Origin: Flammeovirgaceae bacterium
GTDB taxonomy: Bacteria; Bacteroidota; Bacteroidia; Cytophagales; Cyclobacteriaceae
Direction: 5' to 3'
Assembly (NCBI GenBank): GCA_020635915.1
Contig: JACJYU010000002.1
Location: 62,001-126,000 of the forward strand
DNA: 64,000 nt
Below are positions 1 through 7,455 of the stretch, in pieces; the first letter of the stretch is position 1, and each line of letters starts with the position of its first letter. Under the pieces are notes generated by a model. The model was not told the DNA's origin. It was given only the letters and a program-made list of their open reading frames with translations, and did not search any database. The position numbers were made by a program, and so were the translations under genes.

Positions 1-1
1 G

Positions 2-274
2 ATGCGTATCATCCGGCACGGGATGGCCGCAGAAGGGCGCTACATGCACTTTCGTGTCCGTGTGCCCGATAGGCCCGGTTCATTGGCCGCCATTTTGGAC
101 CACCTGGCCGCCTTGTCCGCCAACGTATTGGAAGTAGGGCATGTGCGCACATCGTCCGAACTGCTCATCGATGAGGTGGAGATAGGCATACAGGTGGAAA
201 CCATGGGGCCATCGCACCAGGAAAAAGTGTTGGCCTCTTTACAGAAAAAGGGTTATAGGCCGTTGTTTAATTGA
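2..274 (+). CDS. ilvA: Threonine ammonia-lyase, C-terminal ACT-like end (partial)
   Basis: Only the last 90 codons lie in the window; the reading frame runs in from the left edge, so the first ATG here is not the true start. The residues form an ACT-like regulatory domain with the typical signature VRVPDRPGSLAAILDHLA, followed by ANVLEVGHVRTS and a closing EVEIGIQVET segment. In threonine ammonia-lyases (PLP enzymes converting threonine to 2-oxobutanoate, the first step to isoleucine) this domain follows the catalytic part. The catalytic half is outside the window, so a biosynthetic versus catabolic role cannot be decided. It converges with the restriction operon, whose last gene ends about 50 bp away. 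Confidence 0.75.
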   Translation: MRIIRHGMAAEGRYMHFRVRVPDRPGSLAAILDHLAALSANVLEVGHVRTSSELLIDEVEIGIQVETMGPSHQEKVLASLQKKGYRPLFN

Positions 275-322
275 ATAGGGTGCCAACGACCAGGATATGA
301 GGTGTAGCGAGGCGGAATCCCC

Positions 323-3300
323 TTAGCCCATTGACAATTCTTTCGCAATCATTTCCGCTTGTTTCAGTACCGTTTCTGTTGCCAGTTTTTGCATGTCCGG
401 TGGATATCCGTATTGTCTCAAAGTCCGCTTGATGATGACTTTCAGTTTAGCCCGTACACTTTCTTTAATTGTCCAGTCGATGGTTGCGTTTTGTTTTACC
501 CGTTCGGTAATGATCACAGCCAACTCCCTTAGCTTGTCTTGACCCATTAACTCCCTGGCACTCTGATTATCAGCCACTGCAGTGTAGAAAGCATATTCAA
601 AGTCTGATAGACCCATTTTCCTTGGGCCCTCTTGAGCATTGACTACTTCTTTGCTCAGTTTTATCAATTCTTCCATTACCTCTGCTGCGGTCAATATCTT
701 GTTGTGATATTTTCTGATGGAATTCTCCAGCATATCTTTAAGAGACTTTCCTTCTACTAAATTTCTTTTGGACACCGATTTGATCTCATCATTAAGCAAC
801 TTTTTCAAAACTTCCAGCGCCACATTCTTGTGTTCCATTCCTTTGAGTTCCATCAGGAAGTCTTCGGACAGAATGGAAATGTCTGGTTTCTTGATCCCTG
901 CTGCATCAAACACATCAATCACTTGTTCAGAAACCAAGGCTTGGTCAATGACTTGGCGAATGGTGGTCTCAATTTCTTCATCGGCTCTGCCTGAACCTGT
1001 ACCGTCAAACTTGGCTAATCTTGCTTTTACGGCTTGAAAAAAAGAAACTTCATCTTTCACGTCCATCGCTTGCTCATGTGGAACAGCAATCGCAAAGGCT
1101 TTAGAAAGCGCAGTTACTTCATTGATGTATCGTTTCTTGCCATCTTCCAGTCCGAGAATGTGTTCTTCGGCTGCCAAAATCATGGAAAGTTTTTGACCCG
1201 TTTCTGCTTGGAAATAGTTTTCGTAAGGGAAACCACCCCGCCCTTCGGGCACCCCTCCATGGGAGGGGAATTCACCACCCCGCCCTTCGGGCACCCCTCC
1301 ATGGGAGGGGAATTCATTGAACATCTGCGAAACCACTTCAAGTTTTTCCAGCATCAATTCAACCGCTTGGGCTTGGGCAATGGTTGGATCACCTTTACCA
1401 CCTGCATCTGAATAAAATGACAGTGCTTTTTTCAAGTCAGAAGCAATACCCAAATAATCAACTACCAAACCACCTGGCTTGTCCTTATAAACTCGGTTTA
1501 CCCTTGCAATGGCTTGCATCAGGTTGTGGCCTTTCATCGGTTTGTCGATGTAAAGCGTGTGCATACTTGGGGCATCAAAACCAGTAAGCCACATATCCCG
1601 AACAATCACGAGTTTCAATTCATCATCTGGGTCTTTCATTCGGTCAGCTAGTGTTCTTCGCTGTTGTTTGGTGGTATGGTGCTTGGCGATTTTCAATCCA
1701 TCCGAAGATGAAGAAGTCATTACTACTTTAATCACACCTTTGTCCAAATCATCTGAATGCCACTCAGGTTTTAGTTTGATGATTTCGGCATACAAATCAG
1801 CTGCAATTCTTCTGGACATGGCGACAATCATTCCTTTGCCCTCAAATACTTCTTGACGCTGGCCAAAATGTTGAATGATGTCGTTGGCTACATTTTTGAT
1901 TCGGTTTTCACTGCCGATTAAAGCTTCCAACTGTGTCCATTTTGCTTTGGCTTTTTGGGTTTCGGTGAGTTCTTCAACGTCCAACTCATCATCCAGTTCC
2001 TCTACCAGCTTTTTACCTTCTTCGCTCAGGTTCACTTTTGCCAAACGGCTTTCGTAGTATATGCGAACGGTTGCTCCGTCTTCTACCGCTTGAGCAATGT
2101 CATAGATATCAATATAGTTTCCAAAAACGGCAGGTGTGTTTACATCGGTACTTTCAATTGGTGTTCCTGTAAAACCAATGTAGGTGGCATTGGGCAAAGC
2201 ATCACGCATGTACTTGGCAAAGCCGTACACGGTTTTCTTTCCAATCACATTGCCATGCTCGTCTTTTTCATCTACTGTTTTGGCTTTGAAACCGTACTGT
2301 GTTCGGTGGGCTTCATCGGCAATCACCACGATATTTTCCCGCTCTGAAAGTATTTCGTACACATTCCCTTCCTCGGGAGAAAACTTTTGAATAGTGGTGA
2401 AGATGACCCCACCGGAAGCCACTTTGAGCTTTTCTTTTAAATCGTTTCTGTCTTCAACCTGCTTCGGTTCCTGTCGCAAAAGCTGCGTAGATGAAGCAAA
2501 GGTGTCAAAGAGTTGGTCGTCCAAGTCGTTACGGTCGGTGATGACCACAACAGTTGGATTGTTCAAAGCCAGTACGATTTTACCCGTGAAAAACACCATG
2601 GAAAGCGATTTGCCACTTCCTTGGGTATGCCACACCACACCGCCTTTTCGGTCGCCTTTGGGCTGAGATTTTACGCCTGCGACACCATAACTTTCAGGTG
2701 ATTCCTGCACATTCCCCTCCTCTGGAGGGGTGCCCGAAGGGCGGGGTGGTTCAAGTGCCGGATGTTCATAAAGCCAATTCATCGTCTCCTTTATCCGCTT
2801 CATGACATCTTCCACAGGTATATGAATCACTGTTAATCCAAGTGACTCCAAATATGCATCTCTTTCCGCATCATATTCCTGCTTCTCATCATGACTACTG
2901 CCGTCTATTTCTATTACTACATTGCAATTCGTGCAATAAAAATCAACGATATAATTACCGATGATTTTTTGACGATCAAAGTCATAACCTTTGAATTGCC
3001 TGTTTTTTACCTCATTCCAAAAAAGTACCTCAGGGAGGTTTCCTGCTTTGCGCAATTCCCTTGCTCTTTCTTTTAGTTTTGGGTTGTATGGTAGTGAGAA
3101 ATAATTCTTTGAATTTCGAGATATTTCTTTAACTCTTGAGTTTCGGACCACCCCGGTCTGCGACCACCCCTCCTTGGGAGGGGAATTTACTACCCCGTCA
3201 GACTTCGTCTGCCACCCCTTCAGGGAAGGGGAATTTGTGGCACGTAAGACAGATTCCACCGCTCGGTTTACGGCATAGTACTGATGATAAGCGGCTAATT

Positions 3301-4117
3301 TTTTGACGGTTGAAATGGTGGTTACGCCAGTTTTGGCGTCTTCCTTTTTTGATTTTTCAAACACAATGAAATGCCGTACCAAATCCAGCAAGGTTTCTTT
3401 GTTGAGCATGCCATTGATGAGCGTTTCCATTTGGCTCACCAAGTGCGATGCTTCCTCTTTGCCGTCTGCCGATTTCCAAGCCATAAAACGGCTCATGCCC
3501 GATGAAAGCGTTCCTGCTCTGGCTTCCAATCCATCTGAAATAATCGTGAATGCATTATAAGTAAACAGACTTGGAATGACTGCTTTGTAGGTTTCTATCT
3601 GACGGAAAGCCGATTTGATGGTAGCGTTTTCATCTGCTGCATTTTTGAGTTCGATGACCACCAAAGGAATACCGTTGACAAACAGAATAACATCTGGGCG
3701 TTTGTTTACGCCATCTTCTACCACCGTAAACTGGTTGGCAACTATAAAGTCGTTGTTTTCGGGTGTGTTGAAGTCGATTAACCACACCAAATCACCTCTT
3801 TGCTGACCGTCTTTCTGGTAGCTGACTTTGATGCCTTCGGTCAATAGGCGATGAAAGCTTTCATTGTTGGTCAATAACTCTGGCGAATGGATACGCTGAA
3901 TCTCTTTGATGGCTTCTTCTTGTGCAGCGGGTGGTACGGTGGGGTTGATTCTTCGCACTGCTTCTGCCATGCGATGAGTGAGCAGAATTTCTTCGTATGA
4001 ACTACGTTCTGGATTTTCGCCATCATGAGCAATACTTGGAGCATAGATATATTCATAGCCCAAATGCTCCAACAATTTGATGGCAAAATCTTCTATGGTA
4101 TTTTCAGTTATTCTCAT
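323..4117 (-). CDS. hsdR: Type I restriction enzyme R subunit carrying an inserted DUF559 nuclease domain
   Basis: Motor and nuclease subunit of a type I restriction system. The N-terminal nuclease shows PD at 141-142 and ELK at 156-158. The helicase has Walker A HTQGSGKS near 497-504, DEAH near 598, a GFTGTP motif and the motif VI-like QAIARVNRVY. At 1264 residues it is about 200 longer than usual HsdR proteins. The excess is accounted for by two in-frame insertions. Residues ~295-469 hold a complete DUF559 endonuclease-like domain bounded by repeat-encoded peptides, placed just before Walker A. Residues ~935-962 are two identical 14-residue repeats. Removing both leaves ~1060 residues, a normal HsdR length. 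The ATG overlaps the stop of the upstream GxxExxY gene (ATGA), which implies translational coupling. The frame is open throughout, so a full-length chimaeric product is possible; its activity is unknown. Confidence 0.93.
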   Translation of the reverse strand: MRITENTIEDFAIKLLEHLGYEYIYAPSIAHDGENPERSSYEEILLTHRMAEAVRRINPTVPPAAQEEAIKEIQRIHSPELLTNNESFHRLLTEGIKVSYQKDGQQRGDLVWLIDFNTPENNDFIVANQFTVVEDGVNKRPDVILFVNGIPLVVIELKNAADENATIKSAFRQIETYKAVIPSLFTYNAFTIISDGLEARAGTLSSGMSRFMAWKSADGKEEASHLVSQMETLINGMLNKETLLDLVRHFIVFEKSKKEDAKTGVTTISTVKKLAAYHQYYAVNRAVESVLRATNSPSLKGWQTKSDGVVNSPPKEGWSQTGVVRNSRVKEISRNSKNYFSLPYNPKLKERARELRKAGNLPEVLFWNEVKNRQFKGYDFDRQKIIGNYIVDFYCTNCNVVIEIDGSSHDEKQEYDAERDAYLESLGLTVIHIPVEDVMKRIKETMNWLYEHPALEPPRPSGTPPEEGNVQESPESYGVAGVKSQPKGDRKGGVVWHTQGSGKSLSMVFFTGKIVLALNNPTVVVITDRNDLDDQLFDTFASSTQLLRQEPKQVEDRNDLKEKLKVASGGVIFTTIQKFSPEEGNVYEILSERENIVVIADEAHRTQYGFKAKTVDEKDEHGNVIGKKTVYGFAKYMRDALPNATYIGFTGTPIESTDVNTPAVFGNYIDIYDIAQAVEDGATVRIYYESRLAKVNLSEEGKKLVEELDDELDVEELTETQKAKAKWTQLEALIGSENRIKNVANDIIQHFGQRQEVFEGKGMIVAMSRRIAADLYAEIIKLKPEWHSDDLDKGVIKVVMTSSSSDGLKIAKHHTTKQQRRTLADRMKDPDDELKLVIVRDMWLTGFDAPSMHTLYIDKPMKGHNLMQAIARVNRVYKDKPGGLVVDYLGIASDLKKALSFYSDAGGKGDPTIAQAQAVELMLEKLEVVSQMFNEFPSHGGVPEGRGGEFPSHGGVPEGRGGFPYENYFQAETGQKLSMILAAEEHILGLEDGKKRYINEVTALSKAFAIAVPHEQAMDVKDEVSFFQAVKARLAKFDGTGSGRADEEIETTIRQVIDQALVSEQVIDVFDAAGIKKPDISILSEDFLMELKGMEHKNVALEVLKKLLNDEIKSVSKRNLVEGKSLKDMLENSIRKYHNKILTAAEVMEELIKLSKEVVNAQEGPRKMGLSDFEYAFYTAVADNQSARELMGQDKLRELAVIITERVKQNATIDWTIKESVRAKLKVIIKRTLRQYGYPPDMQKLATETVLKQAEMIAKELSMG
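1232..1315. repeat. Tandem pair of 42-bp GC-rich palindromic repeats inside hsdR
   Basis: Two back-to-back copies (1232-1273 and 1274-1315), each exactly 42 bp and identical as read. Each encodes EFPSHGGVPEGRGG in the HsdR frame. Each unit has two hairpin-forming parts, CGCCCTTCGGGC and CCCCTCCATGGGAGGGG. Because 42 is a multiple of three, the pair lengthens HsdR without breaking it. Related copies occur at 2711-2750, 3147-3236 and 6226-6265. Confidence 0.95.
2711..2750. repeat. GC-rich palindromic repeat, right boundary of the DUF559 cassette (inverted copy)
   Basis: Reads ATTCCCCTCC...GGGCGGGGTGGT on the plus strand, the reverse orientation of the copies at 1232-1315, 3147-3236 and 6226-6265. 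It contributes the PPRPSGTPPEEG peptide of HsdR. Confidence 0.9.
3147..3236. repeat. Two diverged GC-rich palindromic repeats, left boundary of the DUF559 cassette
   Basis: Copies at 3147-3188 and 3189-3236 share the ACCACCCC start and the GGGGAATTT end with the hsdR and hsdM repeats, but differ in the central hairpin (CGGTCTGCG and GTCAGACTTCGTCTGC). They are in the same orientation as 1232-1315 and opposite to 2711-2750, so the nuclease domain is framed by inverted repeats. Confidence 0.88.
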
Positions 4118-4554
4118 TTGTCTGAACTATGATTTTTTTTGATTTTGGGATTGCCTTGATTTTGCTGTTTGAATGATTTGTTGCTTAATCTTTTAAACTG
4201 TAGCGACTTAGCACCAAAATTGATGAGCAAACCCACCTCTAAATCATAGGCTTCAAGATAATTAATGGCTTGTGCTAAGTGTACATCTTCTAATTGTATG
4301 ATGGCTTTTAGCTCTACAGATACTATTCCTTCCACCAAAAAATCAACACGCCTAGTACCTATTTGCTGCTCCTTGTAAAATACAGGCATTTCATACTCAC
4401 GGCTAAAAGAGATGCCTTGAGATGCCATTTCAATTTCCAATGCCCGCTGATAAATCACTTCCTGAAATCCATTACCCAATTGCCGATGCACTTCCATTGC
4501 AGAGCCAATGATTTTGCTGGTCAAGTCTGAATATTTGTATTGCTCTTTAATCAT
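4114..4554 (-). CDS. GxxExxY family PD-(D/E)XK-like protein between hsdS and hsdR
   Basis: 146 residues, matching the GxxExxY family. The family motif is seen as GFQEVIY near residues 29-35. A nuclease-type core RRVDFLVEG...VSVELKA keeps the D and the ExK residues, so the fold's active site looks intact. The biochemical role of the family is not established, and this protein is not a normal part of type I systems. Its ATG overlaps the hsdS stop, and its own TGA overlaps the hsdR ATG, both as ATGA. The last ~17 residues, ending KNHSSDK, are repeat-derived and resemble the end of HsdS, which also finishes with SSDK. The gene therefore looks like an inserted cassette that preserved operon coupling. 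Confidence 0.85.
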   Translation of the reverse strand: MIKEQYKYSDLTSKIIGSAMEVHRQLGNGFQEVIYQRALEIEMASQGISFSREYEMPVFYKEQQIGTRRVDFLVEGIVSVELKAIIQLEDVHLAQAINYLEAYDLEVGLLINFGAKSLQFKRLSNKSFKQQNQGNPKIKKNHSSDK

Positions 4555-4565
4555 TTGTCTGAACT
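4115..4565. mobile_element. GxxExxY cassette bounded by 14-bp direct repeats
   Basis: The 14-bp sequence CATTTGTCTGAACT occurs at 4115-4128 and again at 4552-4565, bracketing the GxxExxY gene. Each copy contains the start codon of the next gene and the last bases of the preceding stop. Deleting 4115-4551 on paper joins hsdS directly to hsdR with the same ATGA overlap and nothing else changed. This is direct sequence evidence for a 437-bp insertion or duplication module; the mechanism is unknown. Confidence 0.75.
4120..4165. repeat. AT-rich GTCTGAACT repeat, single arm
   Basis: Begins GTCTGAACTATGATT and continues with GATT-rich sequence. It matches one arm of the palindrome at 4557-4648 and encodes the C-terminal tail of the GxxExxY protein on the minus strand. 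Confidence 0.7.
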
Positions 4566-5837
4566 TTGAATTATTGGATTATCTTGATTACTGCTGTGAT
4601 TTTTAGAATCAAATGAATCATAAAAATCATCGGAATCATAGTTCAGACGAATTTCCCCACTCATCAACTTCGGCAGCAGCGTATCCCGCAGGGCAGTAAG
4701 GGTGCGGATTTGGGTTTGGTTTTCAAAAATCTTATCAAACATTGGACTGACCAATTCATTAAACCTATCTATTGTTTCTTCATCAGGTTGCAAGACAGGA
4801 ATTTTGCTAAAATTTCCTGTATTTAAATTTAATGTTGCCGTACCTCCACTTGCCATAGCATGTAATAGGTCATATGAATTTTTCATTTCACAATACAAAT
4901 AGTATCGATACTCATCATCAGGTATGATTGAGTTGATTTGTTGGTTTGTTTGAGAAGGAAAAGCGTTCATAGTTACTAAACCAACTGTTGCAATACAGCT
5001 TACATTGATTGATTTTGCTGGTAATGCTTTTTTCTCCTGAGATAGAAACCCTTCTTCACTCAAAGAATCCTGAGTATCGAATACAAACGTTTTTCCATGC
5101 ATATCTGGAATTTTGATGAAAGGAAATTCACCATCAAAATATTCAGGTTTCTTTTTACTTGGTGTTTTCCCACAGATTATTTGACCAAATTCACTCAAAG
5201 ACCGTTCTTCCCAATCAGGATTGGCTTCCTCCACAAACCACTGCCGAAACAGCGTCTCCGCCATTTGCTCCAGGGTTTGGTTTTGGCGGTGCAGCAGGTC
5301 TATTTTGTCGTCTAAGCTGGAAAGGACTTCTGCGATGGCTTTTTGTTCTTCGGGTTCTGGAATAATCATAGGTATTCCTAGAATATCTCCCTTTGATATG
5401 TTGGCTTGATTAGCACTTCCTGAAGATTGATTGGCTAAGTAGTTTCGATTATCTTCATATTTAAAGTAGTAGTAGAAAAAATCAAGGCAATTATCATCTT
5501 TAGCTACTAACTTTCCCACACGTTGATTTAGTAAACCCTTCTTAGCCAATTTGTAGCGAGAAACATCACCTACAACTTGTGTCATTGCATGTGGATGGTT
5601 TCCAGTCATCGCAATAAGAATATCTCCCTTTTCTAAGATGTATTTTGCTAGCTTTTCAGAGACATGATGGTAAACAACACTTTCAAAGTTGACGTCACCA
5701 TTCGCTACATTCTTGATTTTAATAACAGGCAAATCATCTTCATCTGGTACTTCCTTGAAGTCCTTAGACTTGAAAGCATAACCACTTATCAAGTCCAAAA
5801 CTTCACCTGATATAGCTTCCTTCCACTCACTCATCAA
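4551..5837 (-). CDS. hsdS: Type I restriction-modification specificity subunit
   Basis: 428-residue DNA-recognition subunit with two target-recognition domains. The first begins around WKEAISGEVLDLISGYAF and the second around WEERSLSEFGQIICGKTP near residue 210. Each is followed by helical spacers (EEQKAIAEVLSSLDDKIDLL and a C-terminal LTALRDTLLPKLMSGEIR). HsdS proteins usually stop soon after that last motif. Here another ~32 residues follow (397-428: DSDD...NHSSNQ...SSDK), and they are encoded entirely by the AT-rich palindrome at 4557-4648. The start codon overlaps the end of hsdM by 11 bp. The tail is unlikely to be part of the recognition fold, but the frame is intact. Confidence 0.93.
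   Translation of the reverse strand: MMSEWKEAISGEVLDLISGYAFKSKDFKEVPDEDDLPVIKIKNVANGDVNFESVVYHHVSEKLAKYILEKGDILIAMTGNHPHAMTQVVGDVSRYKLAKKGLLNQRVGKLVAKDDNCLDFFYYYFKYEDNRNYLANQSSGSANQANISKGDILGIPMIIPEPEEQKAIAEVLSSLDDKIDLLHRQNQTLEQMAETLFRQWFVEEANPDWEERSLSEFGQIICGKTPSKKKPEYFDGEFPFIKIPDMHGKTFVFDTQDSLSEEGFLSQEKKALPAKSINVSCIATVGLVTMNAFPSQTNQQINSIIPDDEYRYYLYCEMKNSYDLLHAMASGGTATLNLNTGNFSKIPVLQPDEETIDRFNELVSPMFDKIFENQTQIRTLTALRDTLLPKLMSGEIRLNYDSDDFYDSFDSKNHSSNQDNPIIQSSDK
4557..4648. repeat. 92-bp imperfect AT-rich palindrome ending in GTCTGAACT / AGTTCAGAC
   Basis: Left end GTCTGAACT at 4557-4565, right end AGTTCAGAC at 4640-4648, an exact inverted pair. The interior is GATT/AATC-rich and loosely palindromic. 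The element lies in the 3' end of hsdS and supplies its tail and stop region. A matching single arm lies at the other side of the GxxExxY gene. Confidence 0.8.
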
Positions 5838-7455
5838 TTTTTACTTTTTGAAGGTTAGCGGCAATCCGTTCGTTGAGTTCAGCTTCTTCTTTGAGCTGTG
5901 CTTCAAATTCAGCTTTCAGGCTGCTAAAGCGTTCGGCAAAGTCAAAGTCATCTTCTTCCTCTGCCAAGCCTACATAGCGGCCCGGGGTTAGTACATAGTC
6001 CAGTTCCGCTACTCGTGCTTTGGTAGCAGAAGCACAGAAGCCTTTTATGTCTTCGTATAGGGGCAATCCTGCGGAGACGCAAGATTTTGCGTCTGTACGC
6101 CATGAATGGTAGGTATCCGAAATGGTTTTAATCTCTTCCTCAGAAAGCACTTTGGTTCTTCGGTTAATCAAATGCCCTAAGTTGCGGGCATCAATAAAGA
6201 GTATTTCACCTGTACGGTTTCTTTGACCACCCCGCCCTTCGGGCACCCCTCCGGAGGAGGGGAATGAACCTGTCTTGTCACGGCTCATAAACCAAAGCGA
6301 AGCAGGTATTTGTGTATTCAAAAACAACTTGGCAGGCAGGTTTACAATGCAGTCAATCAAATCGGCTTCCACCAGTTCTTTTCTAATGTCGCCCTCACCT
6401 CCACTTTTAGATGTCAAAGCGCCTTTAGCCAACACAAAACCTGCTTGTCCGCTGGGTGCCAAATGGTACATGAAATGTTGAATCCAAGCGTAGTTGGCAT
6501 TTCCTGTGGGTGGTGTCCCGTATTTCCAGCGGCCATCGGTACGCAATAAATCACCGCTCCAATCGCTCACGTTAAACGGTGGGTTGGCAATAATGTAATC
6601 GGCTTTCAGGTCTTTGTGGGCATCATTTAAAAAAGAGCCTTCATTGTTCCATTTCACTTGAGAGCTGTCAATGCCTCTAATGGCCAAATTCATTTTTGCC
6701 AGTCGCCAGGTGGTTTGGTTGCTTTCCTGTCCGTAAATGGAAATGTCATTGATGCGTCCTTGGTGGTTGGTTACAAATTCCTCAGACTGCACGAACATAC
6801 CACCTGAACCACAGCAGGGGTCAAAGACTCGCCCTTTGTAAGGTTCGAGCATTTCTACCAGAAGTTCAACAACGCTTCTTGGCGTGTAGAACTGTCCGCC
6901 CTTTTTACCTTCTGCCAAGGCAAATTCACCCAGGAAATACTCAAACACATGACCCAAAATATCCGCACTGCGGGCTTTGGCATCACCTAAGGCAATGTTT
7001 CCAATCATGTCTATGAGTTCTCCCAAACTGGTTGGGTCAAGATTTTGTCGGGCATACACTTTAGGCAAAACGCCTTTCAGCGAAACGTTTTCCTTTTCAA
7101 TGACGTCCATGGCTTCATCTACCGACTTTCCAATGGTGGGTTGTTTGGCTTGTGAGAGCAAATAAGACCAACGGGCTTTCTCTGGCACGAAGAACACATT
7201 CTCAGCTTTGTATTCGTCTTTGTCCTCTGGGTCGGCCCCTGCGTATTCGCCTTCGCCAGCTTTTAGTTTGTCGTAGAGTTCTTCAAACGCATCTGAGATG
7301 TATTTCAGGAATATCAGTCCAAGTACTACGTGCTTGTATTCCGCAGCATCAATGTTTTTTCTCAGCTTGTCAGCCGATTTCCAGAGTTGTTTTTCCAACG
7401 GTTCTTCCGTTCCGCCTGCCTGCCGGTCAGGCAGGTTTCCGTTCTTTTTTGCCAT
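5827..7455 (-). CDS. hsdM: Type I restriction-modification N6-adenine methyltransferase subunit with three repeat insertions
   Basis: 542-residue methylase. The N-terminal helical domain reads LEKQLWKSADKLRKNI. The AdoMet site is near FDPCCGSGGMF and the catalytic motif IV is NPPF in ADYIIANPPFNVSDW, as expected for an N6-adenine enzyme acting with HsdS. Three in-frame insertions are visible against the family pattern. NLPDRQAGG sits at residues ~7-15, from the palindrome at 7415-7435. SFPSSGGVPEGRGG sits at ~397-410 inside SRDKTG...RNRTGEILFIDAR, from the GC-rich repeat at 6226-6265. TDAKSCVSAG sits at ~453-462, from the palindrome at 6075-6094. All motifs remain intact. It is the first gene of the operon, and its ATG lies just after an A/T-rich leader. 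Confidence 0.94.
   Translation of the reverse strand: MAKKNGNLPDRQAGGTEEPLEKQLWKSADKLRKNIDAAEYKHVVLGLIFLKYISDAFEELYDKLKAGEGEYAGADPEDKDEYKAENVFFVPEKARWSYLLSQAKQPTIGKSVDEAMDVIEKENVSLKGVLPKVYARQNLDPTSLGELIDMIGNIALGDAKARSADILGHVFEYFLGEFALAEGKKGGQFYTPRSVVELLVEMLEPYKGRVFDPCCGSGGMFVQSEEFVTNHQGRINDISIYGQESNQTTWRLAKMNLAIRGIDSSQVKWNNEGSFLNDAHKDLKADYIIANPPFNVSDWSGDLLRTDGRWKYGTPPTGNANYAWIQHFMYHLAPSGQAGFVLAKGALTSKSGGEGDIRKELVEADLIDCIVNLPAKLFLNTQIPASLWFMSRDKTGSFPSSGGVPEGRGGQRNRTGEILFIDARNLGHLINRRTKVLSEEEIKTISDTYHSWRTDAKSCVSAGLPLYEDIKGFCASATKARVAELDYVLTPGRYVGLAEEEDDFDFAERFSSLKAEFEAQLKEEAELNERIAANLQKVKIDE
6075..6094. repeat. AGACGCAA palindrome inserted in hsdM
   Basis: Perfect 8-bp arms AGACGCAA / TTGCGTCT around a GATT loop. 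It encodes part of TDAKSCVSAG, a peptide not expected in the YHSWR...YEDIKGF region of HsdM. Confidence 0.8.
6226..6265. repeat. GC-rich palindromic repeat inserted in hsdM
   Basis: Same family and orientation as the hsdR pair at 1232-1315 (ACCACCCCGCCCTTCGGGCA... then CCGGAGGAGGGG). It adds the SFPSSGGVPEGRGG peptide to HsdM. Confidence 0.92.
7415..7435. repeat. CCTGCCTG palindrome inserted at the start of hsdM
   Basis: Perfect 8-bp arms CCTGCCTG / CAGGCAGG with a 5-nt CCGGT loop. It encodes the LPDRQAGG peptide just after the initiator region MAKKNGN. Confidence 0.85.

Larger units (their letters stand above)
2711..3236 (-). mobile_element. DUF559 endonuclease cassette inserted in hsdR, bounded by inverted palindromic repeats
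   Basis: About 526 bp that are foreign to HsdR. On the N-terminal side (plus-strand 3147-3236) stand two repeat copies, encoding NSPSLKGW... and NSPPKEGW... peptides. On the C-terminal side (2711-2750) stands one copy in the opposite orientation, encoding PPRPSGTPPEEG. Between them is a DUF559 (Vsr-like, PD-(D/E)XK-related) domain: NPKLKERARELRK, then GNYIVDFYC and VVIEIDGSSH, which keep the expected acidic residues and histidine. From family knowledge, DUF559 proteins normally occur as free-standing small endonuclease-like proteins. Here the domain is fused in frame between the AYHQYYAVNRAVE region and Walker A of the helicase. Calling it mobile is an inference from the flanking repeats and the clean interruption. 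Confidence 0.75.

Noticed and set aside
1232..1315. Tandem repeats as a CRISPR array
   Set aside because: Units are contiguous without spacers, lie in frame inside hsdR, and no cas gene is present.
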